The notes: generated by a model from the letters alone, not told the origin. DNA of 64,000 bases from Nectonema munidae (GCA_030549495.1 JAUIRK010000089.1:124001-188000); one strand, 5' to 3'; positions 1 through 12,052 are shown, counted from the stretch's first letter. Numbers and translations are program-made.

Positions 1-257
1 ATCATCGTCAACATCTTCATCGATTTTTGTTGTCATTGATCAACTTTTAAAAGTCATATTTTGATTCCATCGATTGTAAAACAAAGTATATTATTAACTG
101 TTTATTTGGAGCAATATGTCATTTCTCAAAAAACGAACTATTTCTTCTTAAATCAATTTGTGATTGACACATTTTTTGTGAAGAAAGTAATTTGATGAAT
201 AAAAGTGTCAACATAAAAATAAACTCTAAACCAGTTTTTTAAAGCTTTTTGCATTAA

Positions 258-382
258 CCCATTTACGACCAATGTTTCTATTTTGGAACTAATTTCATCT
301 TCGTCTGCTTTTTTCAATGACTTTGAATATAAATCGTCTGCGTTTTTTTAGATATCGTCTGCTTTGCTTGGTCTAAAATGGG
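258..382 (+). mobile_element. Small piggyBac-type MITE, copy A (125 bp)
   Basis: A 125-bp element flanked on both sides by TTAA (254-257 and 383-386), starting CCCATTTACGACC and ending AAAATGGG. Its core, with 'cttcgtctgcttttttcaat' and 'aatataaatcgtctgcg', recurs at 6686-6814, 7684-7813 and 58586-58715. TTAA duplication plus CCC..GGG ends are the piggyBac signature. There is no coding capacity, so it would be mobilised in trans. This copy has diverged most at its left end. Confidence 0.85.
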
Positions 383-694
383 TTAACCCAAATATTTGTT
401 CAAATAATAGCGACCTTTATTATAATTTTTTTACTGTTTCAAATTTTAAATTTAGGTATATTACACGCTTTTGATTAAAATAAAATTAGTAATTTCAGAA
501 TTTATATTTGAAATCTTTTAAATTTGAAGTTATTAATTGTAGTCAAATCTATAACATTACATTTTTATGAAATAAAAAATGTCATCTTTCAGATTAAATA
601 TAATTTACAATTTTTTCTAAACATGTTTATTTATCATTGAACATAAATTAACTTAGAACTAAATACAGAGGATGAAGAAGAAAATCACATGAAA

Positions 695-833
695 AGGTAA
701 AGGTAACGTGGGGTGTTTTCATCAAGAAGACACAATTGCGCCGCTTGTATCTAAACTATGAGGAAAGTAGGCTTGATGCGGGATCGAAGCCAAGACATTG
801 AGTTATCGAAACCCAGTATTCCTTTCTCACGGG
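695..833 (-). mobile_element. tRNA-derived SINE, copy 1 (minus strand, decayed)
   Basis: On the minus strand this reads as a pol III-type SINE shared with 31033-31180, 36775-36919 and 54990-55162. The shared blocks are a B-box-like 'gatcgaagcc' region, 'gaggaaagtaggcttgat', 'cacaattgcgccgcttgt' and an end rich in 'ggtaaaggtaac'. Its B box is more damaged than in the other copies, so it is probably the oldest. Confidence 0.75.
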
Positions 834-1400
834 AAAATGATTTTTTGATTTCACTTGTTAGTGCTAAGCGAAAGTAACATTTAATTAAAGTTTTACATGG
901 GTTATCCTTTCCTCCTCATACATCGCTATCTAATTTAAAATTACAAGCAAGAGTTTCCTTCCTTATATTTGGCTCCGGGTAAAGAGAAGTAATAAGGAGC
1001 GTTATTATCGAATTCTGAAATAAGCCTATATTTTGTATAAATCTATATCACTCTCTATCTATGTATGGGTGTGTATTTTTGTCTGTCTATGTGTGAATAT
1101 GCTAGTTTCTTGGAAGTGCGAGTCTCTTGGATCTTGTCTCAGTCAGTGTGTGTTCTTATGATTGGACTGGAATATTTAAAAATAAGAATCACTTATTCGA
1201 ATTCTATTTTTCAAAGTTCTAAGGATGAAAAATTAAACATTTGGAAACTGACTAAATTAATATCCATTAAAGATCAGAATAATAAGACGATATATAATGT
1301 AAATGAGATCTGTATTTAAAAGCATAAATCAAGGAGACGATTTTATTTTTGTAAAGTCGTAAATAGTCGATTCTTGTCGTTAACCTGCCAATAAAGTTGA
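834..1400. other. Gene-free AT-rich stretch
   Basis: No convincing exon or repeat boundary was seen. An 84-codon open frame at 1065-1319 lacks recognisable motifs and is read as chance. Confidence 0.5.
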
Positions 1401-2580
1401 TTGGATGTAACGTTTTTTAATGATTTTATTGTTAGTACTGCTTCCAATAGAAGAATAATAGAAATCTTTCATAGTTTCGTAGATAATCAGGAATTGAAAG
1501 CAAGACAACTGAATCAAGACCAAGTGCTTGCATTGTTTGAACATCTGCTGAAGCAAAATTAATCTTTTACTGAGATTCTAAGACTGAACAGGAACCACCT
1601 TATAATTATTATGGGCCATTAGAAATTACCAGATTAATACTCAAAATACAACAACAAAAAATTTCTTGAAATTATTGGAGAAATAATTCAAATATTAGTA
1701 TAGGTTACTTGGCCTAGTTGAGTGAAGTAAAGTCAGACGAATTTCTTTTGCAGACTGTTATGTTCATTTAAGTTTTGAAATCATTTTGAGGTAACTTGAA
1801 AGTATTTAAAAAATATTTTAACCTTCACAACGGCTATATATACACTCTTATTCTAGAAAGAATAAACGTTCTAAAAAATTATTCAGCCCATTTGTTTGAT
1901 GATAAGCCAATTGAACTAACGTTCTAGAGGAACCAGAAGCCCCATCACTGTATGATATCTTGCACGCAACCTTGAATGAAGAGTGCGAAGATCCACTGAT
2001 AAACATCATAATCAAGGTAATCAATTATGAAAATTGGAAAATAGCTTTCTCTCCATCAAAATGGAGAAAGATGTTTACTTCGGCACTATCGTCAGAATAG
2101 AATGACACGGAAGAAATTCACTGCCCCGCAAGCAAAAGTAAAGAGAACCCTGAAGTCGAAATTGACAAGGACGCTTCATTTGAATGCTCGAAGTCAAATT
2201 GGAAAGCCCCAAGTGCGCTCAGAGGCAAAAGTATCTTCCAGAGAGGATATGCACTTAAGATCATCGATACAAGTAAATTCGTCTCTTTTTCTAGAATGAT
2301 TCCACTTACAGTGAATCTTGCCGTCTGATTAATAATACCATTATTCATTTTTGAAACACCCAAATACATAAACGAGATACAAGACTGCAAGCTGAGTATA
2401 GGTGACTTGGCGTGTGAGTCTCTGAGAGCTCGAGAAAAACTGTACCAAATAACACTCCAGTCCAGCCAAATGAGTACGCCTGTTTGCTCCATTTTAGGAA
2501 TTTTCTGGGACTGTTCTTGAGCGAGAGAGAGAAAGAGTTTACGCTCACGAAAAGCAAAAAGAAATAATAGTGAGATCGTG
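1401..2580 (+). pseudogene. Decayed, unidentified coding remains (plus strand)
   Basis: Several short plus-strand frames here have protein-like composition (charged, Glu/Lys/Asn-rich, few homopolymers), unlike the flanking AT-rich DNA. One lies near 1401-1560 and contains IFHSFVDNQELKARQLNQ; others near 1930-2290 contain SLYDILHATLNEECEDP and NYENWKIAFSPSKW; another near 2350-2480 contains INEIQDCKLSIGDLACES. Their order and spacing suggest one old gene or element broken several times. I do not recognise the family and assign no function. Confidence 0.35.
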
Positions 2581-2592
2581 TGCTACTCTGCT

Positions 2593-2979
2593 TTATATAT
2601 GGTATTCCGCCGAATTTTCCAATGAGCTAACACGAAAACCTGTCTTTGTGTTATAAAATATTTTCCTTCTATGAGCGATTAGTGGTTCTTCAACAAAGAC
2701 TTTTAAATCAGGATTGATAGCTCCACCATATCTAGATTCAGGAATAACGACATTGGAATCAGAAATAATGGACGTTTTTTCTTTTGCCTTAAAAGCAACA
2801 TAAATGATGGCAAGCGATTCTGCTGTGTTAATTTGCAGGATTTCCAGTAACGCGCCATTTTTTTGTAAAAACCTAGTTGAAGTGGGGTTGCATCCGTATA
2901 CATTATCCATGTCTGCGAACTTAAATCGACAAATGGAACTGGTAGAGAAACTGACTTCCAAGCAAACCATGTCGAACAT
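2593..2979 (-). mobile_element. RNase H-like fossil of a reverse-transcribing element (broken)
   Basis: The minus-strand frames carry three motifs in RNase H order: TDATP, NTAESLAI, then SDSNVVI. This spacing matches the D..E..D pattern of RNase H from reverse-transcribing elements. The combination TDATP plus xTAExLA resembles hepadnavirus-type and some retroelement RNase H more than LINE RNase H. The copy is broken, and no reverse transcriptase or terminal repeats were recognised beside it. The family is uncertain; an LTR, DIRS-like or pararetroviral source is possible. Confidence 0.35.
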
Positions 2980-3718
2980 CGATTTTCCTTTTCTCCAAAA
3001 TGGAATGAAAGTTGGAGAACCTTTTGTGAGTATGTGGTTTTATTCCAAGGTAGTAATTGACAAATTCAAAGCTTTACTCAAGTTGCTTTGACACTATGAA
3101 AATAATATATCGGCTAACTTTGATGTTTTTTTCTCTCTTTTTGGAAATGCTGAGTTCTCTTTTTCTCTTAACGAGCTTTTGTCTAAATTGACTTTTATCC
3201 CGTGGCTTTCTAGGAAAAATACAAATGTTTTTGTTGCTTTGTCTGCCATTTTTTTGGATTCTGCTATAACTAACTATCATCGATATAAATTAGTATTGAT
3301 TTTTATCTCTAAATTCTTCTATGAAGACTAATCTGATCTCCAATATCGTCCTTTGCAAGATTGCTGGCTAAAAGCTCACCTCCCTCATAGACGACTTTTT
3401 AAACTGGTAAACTTTACCTTTGCCTTTGAATCATAAGAGATGTCTATATGTATTTTAATAAAAAAAGGCGTCTTTAATGTCAATTTTGGAACAATACCTG
3501 AAGTTAGGAGGAATACATCGCTGGGCGAATGCTGCAGCTAATGCCATCGTCGGAGTGTCGAAGACGGTTTTTGAAAAAGTAAAATCTGCGATAAGTCGAA
3601 ATGTCATAGTTCTTTACAAATTTATTTGAAAACTTTTACATTCATTTATTTTTCAGTTGTCTATATCGCATCCAAAGGAAGAATAATCTTCCATAGCTGG
3701 GCAGATGGTAAGGATCTC

Positions 3719-3776
3719 GGCACGATTAGGAATCGAACCGAGATCCCCTGGATCGAGACCCTACGCTCCTACCACT
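3719..3776 (-). repeat. tRNA-like SINE head fragment
   Basis: On the minus strand a perfect B-box consensus GGTTCGATTCC (3729-3739) lies downstream of an A-box-like GTGGTAGGAGCG. The 3' side has TCGTGCC but no matching GGCACGA on the 5' side, so it cannot fold as a complete tRNA. It is best read as a SINE head or tRNA pseudogene. Confidence 0.5.
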
Positions 3777-3779
3777 TAT

Positions 3780-5200
3780 TAAACTATTTAGAATGTTAGA
3801 TATTAATTTAAATAGCCTTTCAAGTGTTTATATAATTATTTGCTTCTTTTGTATGAGATTTGAGCTACCCTCTAGTTGCTATTGCGCGTGAGTCCTAACC
3901 AACTAGCTGTCAGCGTTTAGTTTTTATGAACATTTTTTACTTATTTTAAATTACCATTGCAGTATCAAATCAATTCTAAGTAATGCATGCTTTTAGCGTA
4001 TTTTGCCCATTATTATAATCAATATAATACTTATTATTATATTTCACAATTATAATTGTGAATTCAAAATTAAGTGCTAGTTCACCGTTGTACGATTTAT
4101 TTTTTCATCATCAATCTGAAATGATGAATTCTCTTGAATTTGATCTGATCTTCACATCTAACAGCAATCAGATTACAGTTCAACTCTCATCGTGACAACC
4201 TTAAAATTCTCAAAGTGGGATGTGGACGGATAGATATACTTAGTGAAACTTTTATATAGTGTTTAATTAGTTAGAAACATTTTAGTCCATTAGAATGTAT
4301 AGGCCAATTTTTGAAACTTTTGTGAGACAGAATAAAGACTGTAATATTTTTTAAAAATCATCACGAAGGAATCTTGGATAAGCAAATTTTCTTCACTTGA
4401 TTCCTGTGATTTCGATTAAACGTCCAAATACTCTAACGCTAAACGATGTTAATTAACGCATATTGAGAATGCACATATGTTGACCAACTTTTCCTGACCA
4501 GATTCGACAGAATTTTTCATTTACCCTCTTATTTCCAAACAAAAAAATCATAGCTATTAAAAAGTGTAAAAAATAAGGTTAGAAAAAAATACTTAATTTG
4601 TAAATAAGCGTAAAAGATGGCTGAATCAGATCATATAATAGCTAATTCGATATAGAACAGTGAGCAAGAGCTTCATGATTGCTCGTTCTGAGAATCCTGG
4701 AATCGAAATATTTCATCTTTATAAAAATGTTTACATAAAAATCAAAACACTTTTTTTTCTAAAAAAATTAAATTTGCACTCCATTGTTATCTCACAAAAA
4801 ATAAAATGAGTAAATATGAAATTAAAAATAAATGTACAAAGTTGATTTACCTGCATATTACACATTTGGGCTTTCATACACACACAATTTATATGTTATT
4901 CGCTATCAGCTGCATTAATTATTATTTACCTCTTGTCAACTAATTTTTTTCTTTCTATCTAAATATTTACCACTCCTTGAAGATCACCAATTTAGGGTAT
5001 GTATACTATTGATGAACTGATCGCTAATATTCGAGATTAATTAGCATCGATAAAAATTCAATTTTAAAAACATTCAAGTAAACTTCATTTTGGATTTTGC
5101 TTTATTTTTTCAATTATATAATGATAAAATTTCTTAAAAAGCTTACAATTTTTAAAGTTTTGTATAGCACAACAAATTTTTGTAAACTTTAAGTTACTTA
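3780..5200. other. Gene-free AT-rich stretch
   Basis: No exon, transposon end or array could be supported. The sequence is AT-rich with short A and T runs only. Confidence 0.5.
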
Positions 5201-5280
5201 CTTTAACCCTTTGAGGGGACCAGCATTTTTAAGAATAGCCGTCTTTTTTTCAACGAAATTTTATATAAAACATTGGTCCT

Positions 5281-5617
5281 CAGTGGCGGTTCTAGATTTG
5301 TAAAAAGTGAGGGGGCCAAACAAGGGCCAAGTTTTTAAATCGATAATTTTTTTTATAAATTTTGCAATTTACCAAATACATATGTTTTACTTTTTTTTCT
5401 TTGAATTATTCCAATGAATGAAAATCAAATTAAGAGTGCTCTTAGTCTAAGATTTACCCGTCCAGATAAGAGAGATATTTCTTCCCCTGGATGCAAAACC
5501 CACTCAAAAAAATTAAATTATAAAAACTTTCCAGTAAATTTTAAATCCAGTAAAATAGGTATTTGATGTGGAGGGTCCAGCCAAAAAACTGGGAGGGGGC
5601 CCTTAAAACCCCCACTG
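5281..5617 (+). mobile_element. hAT-type MITE with 8-bp target duplication
   Basis: A 337-bp element beginning CAGTGGCGGTTCTAG and ending AAAACCCCCACTG. It is flanked by the identical 8-bp direct repeat TTGGTCCT (5273-5280 and 5618-5625). CAGTGG..CCACTG ends with an 8-bp duplication are typical of hAT elements. It has no coding capacity. Inside, 'gagggggcc' near the left end and 'ggagggggccc' near the right form extra inverted similarity. Confidence 0.85.
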
Positions 5618-5686
5618 TTGGTCCTCCAATGAGTTTTGATATTAAAAAACTTTTAACTATTAAAAATGCAATATACTACATTATTT

Positions 5687-5947
5687 TCAGTTCTTTTCAC
5701 AAGATTTAACCGTTTTAGTATCGGCATCATAATCTAGACCACTTTCGACTCGCATACTTCTGTATTTGCCTGGCGATTGTTCATCTCTTTTGCCCGGAAA
5801 TAATTTATTTACACGTTTTAGTTGATAAATAGTTTCTTCGAATTGCTTCAATTTCGAACTTGGTATTGTCGTATTCTTAGAACAACTTTTTACTAATCCT
5901 TTATTTCTAAATAGTGTATAAATTATAAATGATATATTTCCATTCAA
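5687..5947 (-). other. Unidentified 86-codon frame, partly duplicated at 7.6 kb
   Basis: This minus-strand open frame begins at an ATG and has a charged, non-repetitive product containing SKLKQFEETIYQLKRVNKLF and KRDEQSPGKYRSMRVESG. That is less AT-biased than its surroundings. Its N-terminal third is repeated as DNA at 7607-7677 with few differences. No family is recognised. It could be a small exon or a transposon piece. Confidence 0.3.
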
Positions 5948-6685
5948 TTAATTTAATTCGTTGACTTCTATGATTTGATATAACAACAGCAAATAATCAA
6001 TGGCTGATTAACTCATTTTAGCTCGCGCAACATAGCACACGATTTTGATCAAACTCTTCTGAATTCCAATGGAAATTCGAGTTCGTCTCCGTTCTTCTTC
6101 TAGAAGAACAACAACCCAACATGGGTTAACATGCAATATTTTCTTATTTGAAACCAATATATTTTATATGGCATCCCAACTTTAATCCATCATTTTTCTG
6201 AATAGGGAAATAAATTCGGCAAAATAGCGAACTGTCCACTGTACAGAATATTCTTTGTGTTCCTTTTTTAAAATGTCTTTTTCATGGCATTAAACCAATG
6301 AAGCTCATTCATTCAATTTTGGAGTACTGAAAGGAAAGTTGTTTTGTTTTGAATTGAGACCATCCTTTGAAAGAGTAAACATTTACCCAATTAAAAAGTA
6401 AACAATGTAGTCTTTTTAACCTCACGCCTTTCAAAAACAGAACCAGTATTTAGTTTTAGTGAGTTTAATTCGCAGAGCAAAGCTAACAACTACTGCTAAG
6501 CAAACGCGTGTTTACCCATTTTAAAATGTTTTGATGGGTGTAACGATAGCATTGGAGTTTTTAACGACGCTTGTACGTAGGGTGCAAATATAAATATTTC
6601 AGACAGAGTCGGACACTAGAATTTCATTTAATATAAAAAAAATTATTAATTTGCTTATTATATAATTAGAATTTTTTAATTTTAA

Positions 6686-6814
6686 CCCATTAAGTATCAT
6701 AGAAATCAGACCATATCTAAAAAAACGCAGAGATTTATATTCAAAGTCATTGAAAAAAGCAGACGAAGATGAAATTACTTATGTTCCCAAATTGGAGCAT
6801 TGGGACTTAATGGG
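6686..6814 (-). mobile_element. Small piggyBac-type MITE, copy B (129 bp)
   Basis: Flanked by TTAA (6682-6685 and 6815-6818), with CCCATTAAGTAT at the left and ACTTAATGGG at the right. It is inverted relative to copies A, C and D: its internal 'gcagacgaagatgaaatta' is the reverse complement of theirs. Confidence 0.9.
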
Positions 6815-7606
6815 TTAATAAGAAAAATATTTTATCTAAAAAATATACTAGTTTGAATACTATAAAAAAGTTAAATTTTTATAAATAATACGAACATTGA
6901 ATTTGCTTGACAGTTTGAAGGATGATAAGATTTTAACTTTTTTTTTTGACCAAATTAACCTCGAAATATAATCACAAACTTTTTTTAACTATTTTAAAAT
7001 TTGTATTAAAATCAAGGTTTTGTTAGCAATTTTTCAAAAACTAATTTTTTTATAAAATATTGAATTCTGGTCAAAAGAGTTAGTTTTAAACATTTTACGC
7101 ATTGATCTCATCATCATGAATCTTATCACTTTCAAAAATAGATAGATTCGATTTTTCTATTATTTTGAATTGATCTTTCTATATCCACAATAAAAATGTG
7201 ATACCATTGATTTATTTTCAGATTTTTTTTAATTTTAGCTAGCATCATCATCTGATAGAAAATGTAATCTAATTATTATCAGTTTAAATAGATAAGGCTT
7301 CTTCTTATGCCTGTTCTTTCCGTAGTAAAATGATTGATTTATATTGATTCCTCATCCGGATACTTAAGTTTCTTGTTACTTTATAATCCTTCGCCATGTT
7401 GATCTTGTTTATTCCATGCCGAATTTATTTTGGCATTTAAAAAATTATTCACGATTTTTTCCATCTCTATATATTTCGCTATTCATTTTATTTCAGTGAT
7501 TTTTCTATTATTTTGTACCTTTTTCTGTTCTCCACCAAAATACTTTACTAACCACTCGCTTCACCATGACTATGTTTGTTTTACTCACGCCGAAAAAGCT
7601 AAGCCA

Positions 7607-7677
7607 AATTGCTTCAATTTCGAACTTGGTATTGTCGTATTCTTAGAACAACTTTTTACTAATCTTTTATCTCTAAA
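7607..7677 (+). repeat. Second copy of a 70-bp block from 5.84 kb
   Basis: About 70 bp beginning 'aattgcttcaatttcgaact' matches 5842-5912 with only a few substitutions and in the same orientation. The copy ends exactly where MITE copy C begins (TTAA 7680-7683). No gene was recognised in either block. Confidence 0.75.
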
Positions 7678-7683
7678 GTTTAA

Positions 7684-7813
7684 CCCATTAAGTCCCAATG
7701 CTCCCCTTTGGGAACATAAGTAATTTCATCTTCGTCTGCTTTTTTCAATGACTTTGAATATAAATCGTCTGCGTTTTTTTTGATATCGTCTGATTTCTAT
7801 GGTACTTAATGGG
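7684..7813 (+). mobile_element. Small piggyBac-type MITE, copy C (130 bp)
   Basis: Flanked by TTAA (7680-7683 and 7814-7817), with CCCATTAAGTCCC at the left and ACTTAATGGG at the right. It is nearly identical to copy D at 58586-58715, which suggests recent activity. The subterminal palindrome of the family is present with one change. Confidence 0.92.
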
Positions 7814-9080
7814 TTAATAATACCCACTAAAATTTAAGTAATTTTAATATCTATGCCTTCATCTTTAGTTATTACTCGTATATATTTAGCGCAATAATCT
7901 CCCAAGGCAGAATTTTAATGCAATATATGCCATTCGAATTCATTTTTAAGAAACGCAAGATGGCATAGCTGAGGTAAACTGAAACTGAGAGTTTCCAAAA
8001 TCTTGCAGACACAACATGATGCATTTAAAACACATGGATCTGTTAATAAAGTTTCCTTTGTTTTTTTTTCATTATTTAGTTAAAAACTATAAACCATTTT
8101 AGTTTCATCATATCTTACATTTCTCCATTTTCAAAATAATTTCCATAATTTCCATAATTTAGAAAAAGATTCATACAACAATGAAGTGAAGCAAAACGCT
8201 GCCAAAGAGCGCTTTTTCCAGTTTCCTATGTACGAAAAAAGTATGCTTTAATTTTCACATCTTGCGTAAAAACTAAATAAATTATCTAACGACAAAAGTC
8301 TAAAGTTTTCATTGGACTTTTAAAGCATAAAAAAAGCAAGAATGAAATACTTGTGCGAATAAAAGAGTCGTGTACGAAGATGGGTGCCAATTTTTTTAAA
8401 TTTTGATACATCAGTAATAAAATCGCAATACATATTTTATAGACTTAAAGTGATGATATACGATTGCTACAGTTTGACATTTTATTTTTTGCATATCCAC
8501 TTGTATTATTTAGTTTTCGGCTAGTACTTTTATATTGCGCTTAATTTAAGTCTTTATGTTTATCCCAAGGTGAACAGCGTTTTAACTTGGTTAATTATAA
8601 AATTGTTAATCAAAATATTGACTTCGTTAACCGAGAGTTCGTTTTTTTTTTTAAGTTTAACGCAGGTTATCATTATATGCTAAACTGTTAATCTCTGGCT
8701 AAACTGTTTTTATTATATTCAAAAAATTCAATTACTTTGATTTTTATGGGTCTTATGAAAAATCGAAACATTTTTTTTATTATTTTAAAGTTTATTATTA
8801 AGAACGTGGAATATAATTAGTTTTATGTAAACAAATATTTTTTTATTTTACTTTCTCTTTTTTTTTATTAATTTTTGTTATGAAATAATTCTTTCTTTAA
8901 AAATACAAAACTTACAACCTATTAAACGCCATTGAACCACTTCTGGATTCATTTTTTGTACAGATGTTATAAGTAGAACAAACATATTTTTTTCGCATAA
9001 CTTTTATAGTTTGCTAATTTAGCCTATTATTGAATAAACTTAATCTTTAAATGAGGAAAAATTTTAAGAAAAGATTAACT
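7814..9080. other. Gene-free AT-rich stretch
   Basis: Nothing supportable was seen. The region directly precedes the Tigger remnant and may hold its decayed 5' end, but no terminal repeat was recognised. Confidence 0.4.
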
Positions 9081-9092
9081 GTATCACTTTGT

Positions 9093-9800
9093 GTTAATCA
9101 AACTGGTATTTTAAAAAAAAACAGTTGTCATTGGAAAGTCTCCTAAAATCCAAGGTGCTTAACGAATATCAACGAAAGCTTATTACTTGTGACCTACTAT
9201 GTCAATCATAAAGCATGGGTGACACTGACTGGGTAAAATCGCTCGATAAACGCATGAAAACACAAAAGCGACATTGATAATTCCCCTTCTCATACTCTTT
9301 TAGAACTAACTCAGATTTAACGTTTAAAAGTTAACTATAAACGCAGGTTGTTACGTAACGTTATAACTCAGATGAACGATGATATTGCACTTATAAAGTT
9401 CGTACAAAGTGTAAATGTTTTGGATGCTTGTTATTGGATTGCGATCTGTGATTATGTTATTGGATCTGTGAAAGAAATTAAATCTACAACAGTGGAAAAG
9501 TGCTTTATTCGCTGCAAAACGACACGATCTATTGATATCCCTGAAGTAGACAAAGTGCTCAACTTTTGAAACGTCCTCGATCTCATCCACTAAACCCAAT
9601 TACTGATGTTGAGGAGTATATTGAGCAAGATAATGACTTACCAACCGTTGAAACTTTATGAGAAAACTGTGAGAAAGAGCTTTTTAATGAAATAGTATCA
9701 TCTTCATGTATTACTAGTCAAACAGAATGTCTTTCAGATAACTTTGAAGAAAAAGATCTCCCTCAAACCAAGTCAACAATTGCCTAACTGTCCAAAGCGC
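9093..9800 (+). pseudogene. pogo/Tigger-type transposase remnant, part 1
   Basis: Conceptual plus-strand frames follow the DDE region of Tigger/pogo transposases. The order is a block like GKS.NPRC, YYVNHKAWVTL, LDKRMKTQKR with a decayed 'DNSPSH' where the second catalytic Asp sits, then a 73-codon frame (9348-9569) with IALIKFVQSVNVLDACYWIA and TTVEKCFIRCKTT, which is the usual C-terminal helix block. The HTH DNA-binding part is absent. Several frameshifts and stops make it dead. The reading frame runs into the TTAA at 9818, where a piggyBac has landed, and resumes at 12752. Confidence 0.75.
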
Positions 9801-10072
9801 TTTCAACAACATATACCTTAACCCCCTTTCAGGCACAGAAAAAGTTACGAAGTGAAAATGATGTCAAACCTTTTTAAAAAATGTTCCTGTAATATAACTA
9901 AGACAAAACTGAAGCATTTTTGAAATTAAATGTCATTGACCCAGAAAATTGATATGGGACACCAGTATCCCACTGTGCACATAAGGAAAAAAAATTTTAA
10001 TTTTCAAAAAATAAATCATTTATTAGAAAATGGATTAAAAGTTTTAATGGTTGTTACTTTTAAACTTTTTTT

Positions 10073-10237
10073 GGTAATGTTGCACTATCTGTGCTTCGAT
10101 AAACGTCTTTCCAATGCAATTGGCTTTTTATCGATGCACGGTACTATCCAACAAAGAATCGGTACTATCCGTGCATCGATAAAAAGCCAATTGCATAGGA
10201 AAGACGTTTATCGATGCACGGATAGTGCAACATTACC
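10073..10237. mobile_element. Palindromic (foldback) insert, 165 bp
   Basis: Two arms of about 70 bp are inverted copies of one another with only a few mismatches. Both begin GGTAATGTTGCACTATC and include 'cgataaacgtctttcc' and 'ggctttttatcgatgcacgg', and they are separated by a short centre. The insert lies inside piggyBac element 1, between its left end and its transposase, so it arrived later or forms part of that element. No flanking duplication is clear. Confidence 0.75.
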
Positions 10238-10430
10238 TTATCCAGGAGATATTTTTCATCAAGATATCTTGTTAAATAGCCCTACAAATTTTTTAGTCTT
10301 AGTATCAAATTAAATTTGGGTATTGTGTTTTACTTTTGATCTAATAAAAAACTTGTTAAGAAAAAAATAAAAAAAATTTTATTGAAAAAACTTGTTTTTA
10401 GTTTATAAAATCATATTTCTAAATGAAAGT

Positions 10431-12052
10431 TCAAAAAACAGTTTCTATCTTTTTGTACACAGAGAAACTTTTCACAGGCTCCATAAAAATGAATGTTCTG
10501 CTTTCTCTTTTATTTTTACAACAAAATTGACATCTTTGTCTTCTCTCACTGAAATTAGGAAGATGAAGGAAATCTTTTTCTTTTGAGGTGGAAGAAAACG
10601 GGTACTTTCGGGATGTAAAGTTGTTTATCAATCGCGTAGCAATAACCTGCTTAAATTCTATAAACGATTGACTATATTCACTATTTAACTTTTTGAAAAC
10701 CAAATTAGATTTTTGATTGTTTCAAACAAATTAAAAAAAAATCTTAGGTAATACTTATGTGTTGATCTATGATCATAATTTTAACAGCTTTTCGCTTCAT
10801 ACAGTTTGATAGCACTGTGATTCCACGAGTGTCGAACCATTTACAAACATTGATTTTACGATCGGCTGTTTGATGACAGTCAGCTTCACCTTTTTTCATA
10901 TCTTTATCATTTTTCAAATCGCTTGGGAGTAGTTTTCTATTTTCACGTATAATGCCAGTCGCCATAATACCTTTATCATGCAACATTTTCATAAGATTGT
11001 CAGTAGTAAAAAAACTGTCGAAATACAGATGACAACCCGTGTGCAAAACTTTCTGTGATAACCGCATTACAACATTTTCGCCTAAAGAATGCTCGATGTC
11101 TTTTTCTCTACCAACGTAGGGTTCTATTTGATAAACGAAACCTGTAATACCAGCTCTGATCCAACATTTGAAACCCCACTTAATAGGTTTTGCTTTAACA
11201 TACTGTTTCATACCACATATGCCTTTAAATTTTATCATTCTTTCATCAATTGACTGATTTTTTTCTGGATAAAATATCTTTCCAAAAGCAGCATTATAAT
11301 GTTTGAAAATCGGCCTCACTTTATAAGCCCTATCACCATCCATTTTATCATTATTATTGAAATGAAAATATCGTTTGATTTCAGTAAATTTACTATGTCA
11401 TGATATTTGAAATATAGCTTACATTTAAACTTTTGTTCTTAAACCAATAGTTTGTTATGGTCGGAAGCCTATGAAAACCAAACACAAGATGCATCCCAAT
11501 AAAAGCAGAAATTTCATGCTCATTGGTTGAAAAAACATGACCTTTCTGCTTAGCATATCTTTGAGTTTCCACTAAAATTATATCTTTTAATAATATATCA
11601 AAATTTGTTACTTTTTTGAACACAAAAAATTCGTCATTTATATGAGAAGAATCTAACAGTTGTGAAAATGATTCCAAAAATTTACCGTATTCAATAGGAT
11701 TTTGTACAGATGGAGCACACGCATTTCGAATTATTGCAGTCCATTCAATTTCAGGATTTTTCTCTTTATCTTGGAGAAATGCTTCATTATTGGAAATTCT
11801 TACTGAGCATCTTGCTTCATCACCAGATATCAGAGCTTGAATATCATCATTGTCTAACTTTAAAAATTCATCTTCTGAGTTTTCAGCGTAGATAATTTCA
11901 GTTATATCTTTTTTACTTATTGTCAATTCTCTTCCATTATGGTATATTTTACTTTTCAGAGACATAAGAAAGGATAAAAAGTAAAACTTGATGATGAAGT
12001 TAAAAAATATGAACACTTCAGTTTTATCTACTCCCTTTTTTAGAGTTGCCAA
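10431..12052 (-). pseudogene. piggyBac transposase gene (element 1), decayed
   Basis: The minus-strand frames run in order. 12052-11393 holds the N-terminal half, with NEHEISAFIGMHLVFGFHRLP (typical Ei.afiGi.l..G...LP). 11343-10744 follows after a +1 shift near 11393 and holds DKM-GDRAYKVRPIF, SIDERMIKFKG (first catalytic Asp), KPIKWGFKCW, YFDSFFTT (second Asp) and GIMATGIIRENR. 10703-10431 holds the C-terminal end with a Cys-rich finger RCQFCC. The segment that should contain GGVD (third Asp) is missing between 10744 and 10703, an internal deletion of roughly 60-80 residues. It is therefore catalytically dead. Confidence 0.85.

Noticed and set aside
3477-3629. 50-codon ORF (MSILEQYLKLGGIHRWANAA...)
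   Set aside because: Plausible composition, but short, with no recognised family, no splice context and no neighbours supporting it.
3719-3776. Candidate tRNA gene on the minus strand
   Set aside because: The B box is good, but the 5' acceptor strand is missing, so it is kept only as a SINE or tRNA-like fragment.
5203-5280. TTAACCCTTTGAGGGGACC as a piggyBac left end
   Set aside because: No matching GGGTTAA right end was found and no subterminal palindrome is present at the usual offset.
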